From Owenweeksia hongkongensis DSM 17368 (GTDB lineage Bacteria; Bacteroidota; Bacteroidia; Flavobacteriales; Schleiferiaceae), in the NCBI RefSeq assembly GCF_000236705.1, contig NC_016599.1:3782001-3846000 (forward strand): a stretch of DNA of 64,000 nucleotides. The letters are read 5' to 3'. Every line of letters starts with the position of its first letter. The first letter of the stretch is position 1. Under the pieces are notes generated by a model. That model was given only the letters and a program-made list of their open reading frames with translations. It did not search any database and was not told the DNA's origin. The position numbers and the translations under genes were made by a program. Positions 8,361 through 17,782 of this stretch are shown in pieces.

Positions 8361-9505
8361 AAAAGATACTCTACATTGGAGAAGACCAAGAACTCCACTT
8401 AAGATTGGGCGCTGAGCCTAACTTGACAGTTGATAGAGTTTCTAATGTGGTTGGTTTTTCCAATGCTTTAGAATCTCTGGAGGATCTAGATTTTGTATTG
8501 TCCGACTATAAGCTAAAGGGGTTAAATGGCACAGGAATTTTTGAAAAATTCAGGGAGCACTTTAGCAAACATCAAATTCCCTTTGGATTAGTGGTAAATC
8601 ACCCGGAAAAGAAATTTCGAGTTTCTCTGCTCAAGTCCGGTATCTCGGAGGTATACCCTAGTAATGTGAACGCTGAAACTGTTGTATCTAGGATAAATTT
8701 CTTAAAAGAAATGCTTGAGTCTCGTTTGAGCACTGCCAAGAAGGTAGAATATCAAGAATACCATATTCCATTGTCAAAAAGAATTTTTGACTTGGTGGTT
8801 GCCGGCTGTGCCTTAGTAGTATTTTCCCCGATAATTATTTTGACGGCAATAGCCATAAAAATAGAAAGCCCAGGGTCAATATGGTATGTGAGTAAGCGAG
8901 TGGGCACTGGCTATAGGGTATTCGATTTCTATAAGCTAAGATCAATGTATATGGATGCTGATAAAAGGGTGGCGGATATGAAGCATTTGAATCAGTATGC
9001 TATAGAAGCTGAAGAGTCTGGCTTTAGTGAATTTGTTTCACAAAACGAGCAGAAAGAAGAAGCACCAACCTTACTTTATAAAGATGGGCAACCAATGAGT
9101 GAAGAAGAATACCTCATTTATAAAAAAAGGCAGCAAGCAGGCACATTTGTGAAGTTTAAAGACGACCCTAGAGTTACAAGGGTGGGTAAGTTTATTAGAA
9201 ATACGAGTATTGATGAATTACCCCAGCTCATTAATGTAGTAAAAGGAGATATGTCTATAGTTGGGAATAGACCTTTACCCTTGTATGAGGCGGAGCAGCT
9301 TACATCGGATGACTGGGGTGAGCGATTTTTGGCTCCAGCAGGAATTACAGGTTTATGGCAAGTGATGAAGAGAGGAAAGGGCGAAATGAGTGATGAAGAA
9401 AGAAAAGCTTTGGATAATCAGTATGCAAGGAAGGTCAGTTTATGGAATGATATAAGGCTGATTTTACGGACTATTCCAGCATTATTTCAAAAAGAAAACG
9501 TGTAA
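8357..9505 (+). CDS. Receiver-like domain fused to polyprenyl-phosphate sugar phosphotransferase
   Basis: Residues ~1-125 resemble a receiver. An acidic pair is in IGEDQE and a possible phosphoacceptor Asp in FVLSDYKLKGLNG, but the usual Lys-Pro is YP in EVYPSN and the Thr/Ser switch is a Val, so it is degenerate. Residues ~137-382 form a bacterial sugar transferase: LSKRIFDLVVAG with a hydrophobic membrane segment, RVGTGYRVFDFYKLRSM, RVGKFIRNTSIDELPQLINVVKGDMS and SIVGNRPLP. Such enzymes load the first sugar-phosphate onto undecaprenyl phosphate. There is one membrane segment, as in the monotopic PglC-like class. The fusion ties initiation of polysaccharide synthesis to the phosphorelay genes immediately upstream. 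Confidence 0.87.
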   Translation: MKKILYIGEDQELHLRLGAEPNLTVDRVSNVVGFSNALESLEDLDFVLSDYKLKGLNGTGIFEKFREHFSKHQIPFGLVVNHPEKKFRVSLLKSGISEVYPSNVNAETVVSRINFLKEMLESRLSTAKKVEYQEYHIPLSKRIFDLVVAGCALVVFSPIIILTAIAIKIESPGSIWYVSKRVGTGYRVFDFYKLRSMYMDADKRVADMKHLNQYAIEAEESGFSEFVSQNEQKEEAPTLLYKDGQPMSEEEYLIYKKRQQAGTFVKFKDDPRVTRVGKFIRNTSIDELPQLINVVKGDMSIVGNRPLPLYEAEQLTSDDWGERFLAPAGITGLWQVMKRGKGEMSDEERKALDNQYARKVSLWNDIRLILRTIPALFQKENV

Positions 9506-9506
9506 A

Positions 9507-10271
9507 ATGATGAAACATAATCTCTACTTTTTTTTACTACTATTTTGTTATGGAGCCTTGGGGCAGGGAGTTGCAGAAGGCGAATTGGCAACAAGGGAAG
9601 ACAGTATTACAGCTGCGATTGGAGTGAATCTTGCTGAGTACTTACCTCCACTAAGTTTGTTGATAGAGGTGGCTAAGGAAAACTCGCCTGAGCTGGATTT
9701 TAACATGGCAAGCACCAAGCAACAAGAGTATGAGTTGGGACTTGTGAAGAAGGACTGGACAAACCTTGTCTCAATAGGAGCACAGTATAGATATGGAGCG
9801 GTTAGTGGAGGTGGAGTTACTAGTAATCAAGCCTTGCTTTTTCCTCAAGATCTTTCGGTTGGAGCCTACGCATTTCTTTCGGTAGGAATTCCGCTGAGTT
9901 ACTTTGTCGGAAGAAAGGATCAAATAAGATCGGCTGAGATGAGTGTTGAAATAGAGGAAGCAAAAAAGGTTGCTCAGGAACGAGCAACGGAACGGGAGGT
10001 TGTGGAAACATATAATAGACTGCTTCTTATTCAAGAGTTAATTAGAATAAGTTCGGAGGCAAAGGAATCCTCTGATCTTATTTATGAGATGTCAGTTGAG
10101 CAATTCAGAGATGGAGAGCTTACACTTGATCAATTAGGTGCAAATACATCATTGAAAGCGCGATACTCAACGGAATACGAATCCTATAAATATGAGTTTA
10201 GTATTACCTATTTGCAGCTGGAAAGGTTAATTGGTATGCCTATTAGTAAGCTTCAAAACACTCAAAATTAG
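9507..10271 (+). CDS. TolC-family outer-membrane protein, half-length
   Basis: A 254-residue protein with a signal peptide (LYFFLLLFCYGALGQG) and one copy of the coiled-coil/beta-strand unit of outer-membrane efflux proteins (LIEVAKENSPELDFNMAS..., later LTLDQLGANTSLKARYSTEYESYKYEFSITYLQLERLIG). Normal TolC proteins have two such units and are about 430 residues long, so this is roughly half size. It lies 2 bp after the sugar transferase and 2 bp before the Wzc-like gene. It may form part of the outer-membrane export path in place of, or beside, a Wza-type secretin, but this is inference. Confidence 0.72.
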   Translation: MMKHNLYFFLLLFCYGALGQGVAEGELATREDSITAAIGVNLAEYLPPLSLLIEVAKENSPELDFNMASTKQQEYELGLVKKDWTNLVSIGAQYRYGAVSGGGVTSNQALLFPQDLSVGAYAFLSVGIPLSYFVGRKDQIRSAEMSVEIEEAKKVAQERATEREVVETYNRLLLIQELIRISSEAKESSDLIYEMSVEQFRDGELTLDQLGANTSLKARYSTEYESYKYEFSITYLQLERLIGMPISKLQNTQN

Positions 10272-10273
10272 TT

Positions 10274-12505
10274 ATGACATTAGTACAATTTTTTAGGCTG
10301 ATAAATAGAAATATCAACCTTTTGCTGCTCAGCTCTCTTGCATTAGCGTGTTTAGTTTTCTTTTCTACATACGGGCTTCCTCGAACCTATGAAGTGCGAA
10401 CGGAAATTTATACAGGATTAGTTTCGGGTACCAGTGTAGAATCTGTAGAAGGATATGCTGGAGATTGGATGAGAATGAATAATCAATTTGACAACCTCAT
10501 AAATGTCATCAAATCGGAGCAGACTTTGAGCGAGGTTGGAGTGAGGTTGCTGGCAAGCCACATGATGCTTGATGGGCCTCAAAAGAAAATAATTGGGGAG
10601 GAAGCCTGGGCATTTTACAAAGAGCTGGTTACGCCTGAGTTTAGAGATTCTATCTTGGTTATTGACTCTGAAGAACTAACGGTTAAGAACATTAATGAGT
10701 TTAAAGAGAGGCATTATGACTCTTATATGGTTAGCCAGCTTTTTGCGAGTGATGATTCGCCATATAGCACCAGTGGCATAAGCAAGGAGCTGAAGATTGG
10801 CCGAATTGCAAACTCTGATTTAGTCGAAATGACGTATTCTTGGACAGATGCAGGTATTTGTCAGAATACGCTCCGAATTTTAAACCATGTTTTTAAACAA
10901 AAGTTGTTGACTATAAGGATAGGTCAAACGAATGATGTAGTGGATTATTTTTTGGATAAGGTAGAAAAAGCAAGATTAAACTTAGTTAAGGAAGAAGACT
11001 CATTACGAGATTTTAGAATTAGGAACATGATTATCAACTATGAGCAGCAAACGCAAAATATAGCGAGTCTACAGAATGATTTAGAACAAGAGTATCAAAA
11101 AGAGCTACGTGCCCAGGCCGCAGCTCAAGCTGCCGTAACACAACTTGAAAAAAAGTTGGAGTTGAACAAAAAGGTTGTTCAATTTTCTAATGAATTATTG
11201 GCTAAACGGAAACGATTGTCTGATATTAACTCTAAAATAGCAGAGCTTGAAGTTTATTATCAGGATGAGGCTCGGTTAGAACAGTTGAGAAATGAAGCCT
11301 CTAAATTAGAAGCGGAATTAAAAAACAATCTTTCTAAAAGACATGAATATAGTCGTACAAAAGAAGGTGTATCAAATAAAGAGGTTCTTCAAGAGTGGCT
11401 GGAAGCTACCATTGCTTTGGATGCGAGCAATGCCAAGTTAAAAATTCTATCGAATCGTGAATCTTTTTTTAAAAATGCATATAGTGAATTTTCACCTTTG
11501 GGCTCTCAGCTGGGGAGATTAGAACGAGCAGTGGATGTAGCTGAAAGAAAATACCTTGAGCTGAATAATAGTTTGAATACGGCCTTAACGAAACAACAAA
11601 GCGAATCTTTATCAACGGGTGGACTCGTTGTGACCGTTCCTCCTAAATTTCCAGTTAAGCCTGTTAAATCAAAGCGTCTGCTGTTGGTTTTGTTAGCGGC
11701 AATTGTGGGATTTATGGTTCCTTTTGTATTAATATTTCTTATTGAGTTTTTAGACAATACGTTAAAGAGTGTTGAAAATGCTGAGAGTAAGACAGGAATG
11801 AAGCTGTTAGGCGCGTTCCCTAGTTTAAATTTACGCTCAGAGTATAAAATGGTACAATTAGATTGGTTAGTTGATAAAAGTATGAGTCATTTAGTACAAA
11901 ATATAAGATACGAGGAGCATTTAAGAGGAGGTGTTACAAAACGTACAGAAGGGTTCTCGGTTTTGATGTTTAGTATAAGAGATGAAGAAGGAAAATCTTT
12001 TATGGCCCATAACTTGGCAAAAGAAATGACAAGGCTAGATAAGCGCGTTCTACTTCTCAGTTCTGATGATAGGGGAGGTAATAATGAGGAAGGTGGTTAT
12101 GACTTCATTCAGTATGATATTAATAAAGACTTTTTGATTGCCACTAAACTAGAAGACTTGGTACCGGACAATGGGGTGAATTTTTCTTTTTATGATTATG
12201 TATTTATGGATTTTGAGGCAGTTTTAACCGAGCCATATCCAATTGAAGTAGTTGAAAAGTTTGATATGGCAGTTTGTGTTGTGTCCTCAAAATTATCCTG
12301 GAGCAAATCGGATAAATTCGCTCTCGAAGAGTTCTCATCTGTTCTAAATACAAAACCAAGACTATTGCTTAATGGTGTAGATCCAGATCACATGGATAGC
12401 GTTTTGGGTGAAATCAAGAAAACAAGATCACCCTTACGCAAGTTTATTAAAGCAATTTTGACGCTTCAGTTTAACTCAAAAATAGCGTCAAAGCCAAAAG
12501 AGTAG
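10274..12505 (+). CDS. Wzz/Wzc-like polysaccharide co-polymerase
   Basis: A 743-residue protein. Residues ~1-35 contain the first membrane helix. A long periplasmic part follows, with extensive coiled coil (~225-400) and a second membrane helix (~475-500: LLLVLLAAIVGFMVPFVLIFLIEF) preceded by the Pro-rich PPKFPVKPVKSKR. The C-terminal cytoplasmic region resembles a BY-kinase P-loop domain: VLMFSIRDEEGKSFMAHNLAKEM carries a Walker-A-like GKS, but the loop is altered (DEEGKS), the Walker A' strand is YDYVFMDFEA, and no C-terminal tyrosine cluster is present. It probably controls chain length or couples synthesis to export; kinase activity is doubtful. Confidence 0.82.
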   Translation: MTLVQFFRLINRNINLLLLSSLALACLVFFSTYGLPRTYEVRTEIYTGLVSGTSVESVEGYAGDWMRMNNQFDNLINVIKSEQTLSEVGVRLLASHMMLDGPQKKIIGEEAWAFYKELVTPEFRDSILVIDSEELTVKNINEFKERHYDSYMVSQLFASDDSPYSTSGISKELKIGRIANSDLVEMTYSWTDAGICQNTLRILNHVFKQKLLTIRIGQTNDVVDYFLDKVEKARLNLVKEEDSLRDFRIRNMIINYEQQTQNIASLQNDLEQEYQKELRAQAAAQAAVTQLEKKLELNKKVVQFSNELLAKRKRLSDINSKIAELEVYYQDEARLEQLRNEASKLEAELKNNLSKRHEYSRTKEGVSNKEVLQEWLEATIALDASNAKLKILSNRESFFKNAYSEFSPLGSQLGRLERAVDVAERKYLELNNSLNTALTKQQSESLSTGGLVVTVPPKFPVKPVKSKRLLLVLLAAIVGFMVPFVLIFLIEFLDNTLKSVENAESKTGMKLLGAFPSLNLRSEYKMVQLDWLVDKSMSHLVQNIRYEEHLRGGVTKRTEGFSVLMFSIRDEEGKSFMAHNLAKEMTRLDKRVLLLSSDDRGGNNEEGGYDFIQYDINKDFLIATKLEDLVPDNGVNFSFYDYVFMDFEAVLTEPYPIEVVEKFDMAVCVVSSKLSWSKSDKFALEEFSSVLNTKPRLLLNGVDPDHMDSVLGEIKKTRSPLRKFIKAILTLQFNSKIASKPKE

Positions 12506-12550
12506 TAGCCGCCAAGTATTTTTGATTCCGTTATATTATTAGAATTTTCG

Positions 12551-14038
12551 CTAATAAGCGCTTGGCAGAGACTTTTTTTCCGTGCTACTATCTGCGGCTT
12601 GGTGTAGGTGTTGTGCTTGATCATCCCATTTTTTAATTATAAAAATGAATGCCAAAGTGATAAAGGTTGCGTAATTTATAGGATACTGAGTCATTACCTC
12701 ATTTCCATAATTTGAAACTAGGACGCCTGCATAACTTGCGAGAAATGCTGTTGCTAAACTCTTATACGTAGGATTCTTAAGGTTCCAGCAAATTCTAAAT
12801 CCCTTGTAGAGAATGAGTAGCCAGATAAAAAGATATATGCAGTATCCTACAATTCCTGTTTCAGCTCTTATTCTTGTGTAAAGTCCATCTGGTGGAAAAT
12901 TGGCAAGCCAAGTATTGGGGCTAAATTGTAGTCCTATAGCCCCCACAGATCCTACTCCTCCTCCAAATGGTTTTCCTTTCAGGTATTCTGTTAATTTTTC
13001 TCTGTTTTCAAGCCTTACATTTAGAGATGCATCTTTTGGGTCTAAGGCACTTCTAAGACGTCTAATGTCATAACTTGAATGGCCAATAGTGGTGAATTTT
13101 AGGAATACAAATCCAAATATGAGGATAGTCAATCCCACAATGATATATCTAATATTTTTTATAAGTATTACATATACAATGGTGCCAACCGCTGGTATTG
13201 CCAATGCTCCTCGAGTTCCACTTACCATCATTCCGTAAAATGCAAAAAGTGCAATTATCAGGAATATGTACTTGTAAAGTTTTTTAAATGGGCCTAAGAT
13301 CAACAAAGCACTTATAATACAAACTTGCCCGGCAACTGCTCCAAAAGTTCCTGCATCAAAGTATATTGAAAAAACCCTAAGTTTTCCAAAGAGTAAGTGT
13401 GTTTTAGCTGCACCCGAATTATATAGGTATTGACTCTCAGCCTCAGTCAAACCTAGCTGATGCTGCTTCGCAGCCCATATAAATCCGATTATAGATAATG
13501 CAAAGTAGAATACAATGAATTGTGTTAAGTCTCGTTTGGTTTTTAATAAGATAAAAACTAAAGGAATAAGTAGTAATTGAAAAAGGGCAATACCTCTCAT
13601 GGCATATGCCCAAGCAATAACACTTTTAGCCTCTGGGTTTGCAAGCTGTAAAACTATATATGCCATCCAAATGAACATTAAAGCCACAACAATGTTTTTG
13701 GCTGGGGTCAAATTAATTTCTTTGAAGTGCTTTAAAAAAAGAACTATATAAGTCAAAATTAGAATAGTTTCAATAGCTAAGCCATATGGAAGGTCATACA
13801 CAAATTTGGTGAAAGTCGGTATGAGAAAACTTATAAATAAAGATGAGTAAATCCCAAATTTTGGATTCTGGAATAGAATAAATAGGAATAAAGCAATCAC
13901 GGGGGTGGCTAAAACAATGTAAAGGATTATAGATCCCTTTAGCAGGAATGACAAAAAAACTACTGTTACAAATAAGGCCGCTAAAAGGTATTTAAAAATG
14001 GGGCTAGCAAGTTTGACTGGTAGAGAAGCATCCTTCAT
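12551..14038 (-). CDS. Wzy/WaaL-like O-antigen polymerase or ligase
   Basis: A 495-residue protein with about 12 membrane segments and the large periplasmic loop usual for the O-antigen ligase/polymerase family. The loop includes a GGGVGSVG stretch and a Gly-Thr-Arg-Gly-Ala turn (VSGTRGALAIPAVG), a conserved spot in this family. It is encoded opposite to the export genes, converging on the Wzc-like gene with only 45 bp between stops. It probably polymerises the repeat units flipped by the Wzx-like protein. Family members acting as ligases cannot be excluded from sequence. Confidence 0.78.
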   Translation of the reverse strand: MKDASLPVKLASPIFKYLLAALFVTVVFLSFLLKGSIILYIVLATPVIALFLFILFQNPKFGIYSSLFISFLIPTFTKFVYDLPYGLAIETILILTYIVLFLKHFKEINLTPAKNIVVALMFIWMAYIVLQLANPEAKSVIAWAYAMRGIALFQLLLIPLVFILLKTKRDLTQFIVFYFALSIIGFIWAAKQHQLGLTEAESQYLYNSGAAKTHLLFGKLRVFSIYFDAGTFGAVAGQVCIISALLILGPFKKLYKYIFLIIALFAFYGMMVSGTRGALAIPAVGTIVYVILIKNIRYIIVGLTILIFGFVFLKFTTIGHSSYDIRRLRSALDPKDASLNVRLENREKLTEYLKGKPFGGGVGSVGAIGLQFSPNTWLANFPPDGLYTRIRAETGIVGYCIYLFIWLLILYKGFRICWNLKNPTYKSLATAFLASYAGVLVSNYGNEVMTQYPINYATFITLAFIFIIKKWDDQAQHLHQAADSSTEKKSLPSAY

Positions 14039-14068
14039 AATTTTCCTAAATAATTGTTTTAAACAGGA

Positions 14069-14821
14069 TCAATCTAAGTTGAAGAAATTTAAAAAGGCTT
14101 CTTTGTCGTATTCGTAATGAATATAACTAAGGAGTTTGTGGCTCCTATACAAAGATTTTCCGTTTAAAGTTAAGTCTTTTGTTATACCTTCTACTTCTGT
14201 AAATACATTGTGCTGTGAGGATATCTGAAAGTATATTTTGTCTTTATTCGCTGCATCAAACCTTATATGGATAACAAGCAGTTGGTCGGTTTTTGGCTTG
14301 ATTACCATATTTTGCCTTAAATAATTAGCTATTTTTTTACTTTTAATATCCTCTATTGAACCGTAATCTCTTAGGGTGATTTTAGTGGTATGATCTGTAT
14401 TAGCCTCATCGATTAGCTTTCTGAGTTCTTTCGCATCAAATACATAATAATAAGCCATTTGTGTAGAAGTCCACTTTTGTTCAGTTGCAGAATATTCGTA
14501 AAATCCTGATTCTGAAAGTTTAACTAAGGTGCAAAGGGTGTCTTGACCAAAGATGGTAGGGAATAGTAAAAGCTTGTAAATATTATCTAAGCCCAAAGAA
14601 TTTTTTTCTCCTACATGAACTTGCTCATTTTGAGAAACTCCACGCAAAGGTATTACCATGTCCTCAGAAAGCCACTGACCGTCTAAGCTTATGCTCCAAC
14701 CTATAATGTCTTCATCAATAACTTTTACGTTATCCTCCAGTATTTCGGGTAAGGGGCTGTTTAAGTGTATTTGAGCTAGTGCATTGGATGAGAGGAAAAC
14801 AAGTAGAATTACAATTTTCAT
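14069..14821 (-). CDS. Secreted protein of unknown function
   Basis: I do not recognise this 250-residue protein. It has a clear N-terminal signal peptide (KIVILLVFLSSNALAQ) and no other membrane segment, so it should be periplasmic or outer-membrane associated. It lies 30 bp upstream of the Wzy-like gene on the same strand and is probably co-transcribed with it, pointing to a role in polysaccharide assembly or cell-envelope handling. The 14822-15167 gap upstream is AT-rich and contains no gene that I can support; it must hold the divergent promoters. Confidence 0.6.
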   Translation of the reverse strand: MKIVILLVFLSSNALAQIHLNSPLPEILEDNVKVIDEDIIGWSISLDGQWLSEDMVIPLRGVSQNEQVHVGEKNSLGLDNIYKLLLFPTIFGQDTLCTLVKLSESGFYEYSATEQKWTSTQMAYYYVFDAKELRKLIDEANTDHTTKITLRDYGSIEDIKSKKIANYLRQNMVIKPKTDQLLVIHIRFDAANKDKIYFQISSQHNVFTEVEGITKDLTLNGKSLYRSHKLLSYIHYEYDKEAFLNFFNLD

Positions 14822-15167
14822 TGGAAATATATTAGTACTGTATAATTGACGAAAGCTTTAAGACACAAACTAACTAAATCTTATTGAAATAGTCTAACAG
14901 TAATTTTTTTTGTGTTACTCATATAATAAGCAACTTACAATTGACTTAAAGAGATGCTTTCCCATAAATAGGTCTTAATAGATACGCTAGGATAAGTCTG
15001 GAATAATGAATTTTTAATTGATACTAACTTGATTTTACAATCAATTGTATATTGCAAGTCAAACTGAATAGGATCACTGTCGATATTCTTTTCGGTTTTA
15101 GGGAATAGACGGACTCGAAAGAGGTGTCGTTCAAATGGTATTCATTTTTTTTTTGATAGCGATATCT

Positions 15168-16301
15168 ATGACAATAGGGTTTGAGGCTCAGCGGATTTTT
15201 AGGGAAAATAAGCATGGAATGGATTTCGTGGCTTTAGAATTAATTAGGGCTTTGATAAGGCTAGACTCGGAGAATCAATATGTGGTGTTTACTAATAAAG
15301 GGTCTGATACTACTTGTCTTTCCGAAAGCAATAACCTGAAAATCGTGACATTTGGAGGGACTTTCATTGTCTGGGAGCAAATACTGTTACCGAGGTATGT
15401 CAAAAAATTTGCTTGCGATATTCTTCATTGCACCTCCAATACGGCTCCTCTTTTTTTGAATGTCCCTACAGTACTTACAATTCACGATATTATTTATTTA
15501 GAGAGCAACCCGCTTTTTGCTAATGGCTATACAGCATATCAACGCTTCGGAAATTATTATAGGCGGTTGGTAGTAAAAGCAAATTTGAATAAAGTAAGCA
15601 AAATTGTCACCGTTTCAAATCTGGAAAAAAAGCGTTTAATGGTTACACTAGGTCTTCCGAACGAAAAAGTAGATGTCGTCTATAATGGAGTGGCATCGCA
15701 CTTTTTTGATAGAATAAGCGTGGAGACTGCTCAAAAGATATCCATGAGATATAAACTACCTAAAAAGTATTTTCTGTTTTTAGGTAATACAGATCCCAAG
15801 AAGAATACCCGTAATACTATTTTGGCCTTCGCAGGTTTTATTCAGCAGTCGGGGCAAGACGTTTATTTGGTAGTGGCTGATTTGGATGGTGAGCTTGTAA
15901 GAGAGATTTTAAGATCAGAAGGTCTTGAGCAATACTTCAGTCAATTTCATTTTACAGGGTATATTAATAATAGAGATTTACCTGTTATCATTCAAAATGC
16001 CGAATTATTTCTTTACCCCAGTAAAAGAGAGAGTTTTGGTATTCCAATTTTGGAAGCCATGGCAAGAGGGGTGCCAGTTATTACTTCGAATAAAGCTTCG
16101 ATGCCGGAAGTTTCGGGTGATGCAGCATATCTGATTGATCCGTTAAGTATAAATAATATGACTCAAGGAATTTTGGAGCTCTCAGGAAATAGGGAGCTTA
16201 AAGAAAAGTTAGTCATTAAGGGGAGGGAGAGGGTATCTACATTTAAATGGGATAATTCAGCCTGTCAAATGTTAAGAATTTATAAGCAAATCTTAAAATG
16301 A
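15168..16301 (+). CDS. Glycosyltransferase family 4
   Basis: About 377 residues. I choose the ATG at 15168 because the typical GT4 opening (MTIGFEAQRIFRENKHGMDFVALELIRAL) starts there; an in-frame ATG at 15135 would add 11 hydrophobic residues. The C-terminal half carries the nucleotide-sugar site: FLGNTDPKKN near residue 205 and ELFLYPSKRESFGIPILEAMARGVPVITSN, the E-x7-E region. IVTVSNLEKKRLM is also typical. It probably adds a sugar to a lipid-linked intermediate at the cytoplasmic face. Its stop overlaps the following GT2 gene by 4 bp. Confidence 0.88.
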   Translation: MTIGFEAQRIFRENKHGMDFVALELIRALIRLDSENQYVVFTNKGSDTTCLSESNNLKIVTFGGTFIVWEQILLPRYVKKFACDILHCTSNTAPLFLNVPTVLTIHDIIYLESNPLFANGYTAYQRFGNYYRRLVVKANLNKVSKIVTVSNLEKKRLMVTLGLPNEKVDVVYNGVASHFFDRISVETAQKISMRYKLPKKYFLFLGNTDPKKNTRNTILAFAGFIQQSGQDVYLVVADLDGELVREILRSEGLEQYFSQFHFTGYINNRDLPVIIQNAELFLYPSKRESFGIPILEAMARGVPVITSNKASMPEVSGDAAYLIDPLSINNMTQGILELSGNRELKEKLVIKGRERVSTFKWDNSACQMLRIYKQILK

Positions 16302-17491
16302 ACTTAAGTGTCGAGATAATTCTTTGGGTTCTCATATTATTAGTTTTTTACACTTATATCGGGTATGGGGTAGTGTTATATTTTATTATTCTCATAAAAA
16401 GAAAACTTGGTAAAAGAAGCGAGTATCTGGAATTCTATGAGCCTAAGGTTACATTGGTGATTCCATGCTTCAATGAGGAAGAATATATAACGGAAAAGGC
16501 CTTGGACTCCTTGTCTTTGGATTATCCTAAATCAAAGCTTACTATTTTATTCGTCACTGATGGGTCAACTGATAGATCTTTTGAGATTTTAAAAAAAATA
16601 GAGGGCATAGAGGTTATTCATGAGGAAAAAAGAGGAGGAAAGTCTGCTGCCGAGAATCGGGCAATGAAGTTTGTGAAAACTCCTGTTGTTATTTTCTGTG
16701 ATGCCAATACAATGTTGAATAAGGCATGTATTCGAGAAATAGTAAAGCATTACAAGAATGAAGATGTAGGGGGTGTTGCAGGTGAAAAAAGAATTAGTAG
16801 GGAATCTCAATCCAATGTTAGCGGTGCCGGAGAAGGAATGTATTGGAGATATGAATCTTGGTTAAAGCGCCTGGATAGTGAATTATATTCTGTTGTGGGC
16901 GCTGCTGGGGAGCTTATATCCTTTAGGTCTCATTTGGTAGAGGATCTAGAGGAAGACACAATTCTAGATGATTTTGTCCAGTCATTAAGAGTTTGCGAGA
17001 AAGGATACAAGATTGTTTATGAGCCTAAGGCATATGCTGTTGAAACGGGTAGTGAGAATGTTACAGAAGAATTAAAGAGAAAAATCAGAATAGCAGCGGG
17101 CGGTTGGCAAGCAATTTTTAGATTAACATCATTGTTAAATCCTTTTAACAATGTGATATTAACATTTCAGTATATTTCTCATAGAGTTCTAAGGTGGTCT
17201 ATAACGGCTTTCGCACTGCCAGTTATATTGGTGCTAAACATTATAGCTGTTATGGGAGCTGCTGGAGTGGTTTACTCTGTAATGTTGTTTGCACAGCTTT
17301 TGTTTTATTCTATGGCAATGGTAGGTTGGTTATTTGAAGCGAAAAAGGTTCGAGTAAAAGCTCTTTTTGTACCATACTACTTTACAATAATGAATTATGC
17401 CGTTTTTGCAGGTGCTTTAAGATGGGCTAATGGTTCGCAAAAGTCAATGTGGGAAAAATCTACACGTATGAAAAAAGCGAGAGGAACATAA
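16298..17491 (+). CDS. Membrane glycosyltransferase family 2
   Basis: A 397-residue protein with an N-terminal membrane helix (ILWVLILLVFYTYIGYGVVLYFIIL). The GT-A domain follows: VTLVIPCFNEEEYI, then LFVTDGSTDRS as the donor-binding region, VVIFCDANTML as the DxD-like metal site, and EDTILDDFVQSLRVCEKGYKIVYEP. Two to four C-terminal membrane helices complete the layout of processive or polymer-type GT2 enzymes. The overlap with the GT4 gene indicates translational coupling. Confidence 0.87.
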   Translation: MNLSVEIILWVLILLVFYTYIGYGVVLYFIILIKRKLGKRSEYLEFYEPKVTLVIPCFNEEEYITEKALDSLSLDYPKSKLTILFVTDGSTDRSFEILKKIEGIEVIHEEKRGGKSAAENRAMKFVKTPVVIFCDANTMLNKACIREIVKHYKNEDVGGVAGEKRISRESQSNVSGAGEGMYWRYESWLKRLDSELYSVVGAAGELISFRSHLVEDLEEDTILDDFVQSLRVCEKGYKIVYEPKAYAVETGSENVTEELKRKIRIAAGGWQAIFRLTSLLNPFNNVILTFQYISHRVLRWSITAFALPVILVLNIIAVMGAAGVVYSVMLFAQLLFYSMAMVGWLFEAKKVRVKALFVPYYFTIMNYAVFAGALRWANGSQKSMWEKSTRMKKARGT

Positions 17492-17567
17492 AGTTTTGAT
17501 TCCTTCGTTTGTTTAGAATTAATATTTTTTACTAATAAGGTTGGTAGTTGCTTCTAAAGTAAAGGAC

Positions 17568-17612
17568 TTCCCAATAAGCAAAGTAAAGGTACTATATTTC
17601 CAATATTGGGAA
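17568..17612. promoter_or_regulatory. Candidate enhancer sites for a sigma-54 activator
   Basis: TTCCCAATA at 17568-17576 is followed by the near-perfect palindrome TTCCAATATTGGGAA at 17598-17612. The palindrome is centred about 100 bp upstream of the transcription start predicted from the sigma-54-like promoter at 17680, the usual place for activator binding. The TTCCAA core also occurs as an inverted pair before the sigma-54 regulator gene at 6283. Binding is inference. Confidence 0.42.
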
Positions 17613-17679
17613 TGCTGGTTTAATGGGTTTATTGAGTTTATTTGTTTGATTTTAAGTGTTTTGTGTTGTTTTTTTTTTC

Positions 17680-17696
17680 GTGGCAAGAGTCTTGCT
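17680..17696 (+). promoter_or_regulatory. Sigma-54 (-24/-12) promoter before the LruC lipoprotein gene
   Basis: GTGGCAAGAGTCTTGCT fits the consensus TGGCACG-N4-TTGCW with one mismatch and has the required GG-N10-GC spacing. The predicted start is near 17707, leaving a leader of about 76 nt before 17783. The core is also a palindrome (GCAAGA-G-TCTTGC), so a chance repeat or repressor site is the main alternative. The rest of 17492-17782 holds no convincing gene. Confidence 0.55.
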
Positions 17697-17782
17697 TTTT
17701 ACCTTTTAACATATGCAGCGCTGTTTTATAATTCAAGCGTGTAATTCGTTAACCCATTAATTAACTTAAAAGTAAAAGCAAG

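Noticed and set aside
17541-17744. Possible 67-residue plus-strand protein
   Set aside because: TTG start, no family resemblance, and it overlaps the sigma-54-like promoter and palindromic sites; low-complexity hydrophobic end.
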